The position numbers were made by a program, and so were the translations under genes. Source: an uncultured Bacilli bacterium (GTDB taxonomy: Bacteria > Bacillota_I > Bacilli_A > RF39 > UBA660). From it: 22,132 nt of DNA. This document shows positions 22,109 through 22,132 of this stretch, one piece after another (within the stretch, counting starts at the first letter, position 1; each line of letters begins with the position of its first letter). A model generated the notes under the pieces. The model worked only from the letters and a program-made list of their open reading frames with translations, was not told where the DNA came from and did no database searches. The stretch lies in contig CAKPGT010000015.1 in the NCBI GenBank assembly GCA_934155185.1, positions 1 to 22,132 on the forward strand, given 5' to 3'.

Positions 22109-22117
22109 TGATACAAT
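22109..22117 (+). promoter_or_regulatory. Possible promoter for a gene beyond the right edge
   Basis: TGATACAAT is an extended -10 (TG, one base, TACAAT) near the window end. No good -35 and no gene start are visible before 22132. Confidence 0.3.
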
Positions 22118-22132
22118 AAATTTGTTATTGTT

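Overview
This window comes from a very AT-rich, low-GC Gram-positive chromosome, most likely a gut-type member of class Bacilli. The gene order lexA / small SOS gene / tkt / sirA / yneF matches the Bacillus subtilis lexA-yneA-tkt-yneE-yneF block. The dnaB-dnaI and comEA-comEC pairs also point to Bacilli. SirA and a YjcZ-type tiny membrane protein suggest a spore former or a descendant of one. Standard code 11 fits: no TGA needs to be read as Trp in the conserved genes.

Layout. (1) 1-1912: the 3' end of an ORF made of near-perfect 45-bp (15-residue) repeats, followed by a radical SAM/SPASM enzyme and an overlapping GNAT acetyltransferase. This looks like a ribosomal-peptide (RiPP) cluster with a multi-core precursor; its left end lies outside the window. 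(2) 2041-2307: a convergent gene, too short for ordinary gene calling, for a YjcZ-like 59-residue membrane protein. (3) 2469-6410: ftsW, then overlapping comEA and comEC (DNA uptake). (4) 6411-13206: an accessory island directly after comEC. The comEC 3' end occurs three times (native, a diverged roughly 190-codon fragment, and a 53-bp tail). After each copy a cargo gene begins within about 20 nt: dinD, an intact DUF1016/YhcG nuclease, and a broken DUF1016 gene. The rest of the island holds a transglutaminase-like protein, two HExxH peptidase-like proteins, a hypothetical protein and several decayed DUF1016 pieces. (5) 13205-16883: lexA divergent from a 47-residue membrane protein with LexA-box-like operators between them, then tkt, sirA and yneF. 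(6) 17064-18659: a membrane-anchored serpin behind a consensus sigma-A promoter. (7) 18819-21057: dnaB and dnaI (helicase loading). (8) 21093-21986: a convergent DUF2207-like membrane protein.

Most noteworthy are the candidate multi-core RiPP locus, the use of the comEC 3' end as a repeated junction for single-gene cargo, palindromes at the same codon position but with unrelated sequence inside the DUF1016 genes (and one in dinD), the LexA-controlled microprotein standing where YneA should be, and a sirA promoter with a Spo0A-box-like -35 placed inside the tkt terminator hairpin. All functional statements come from reading motifs by eye; no database search was run.
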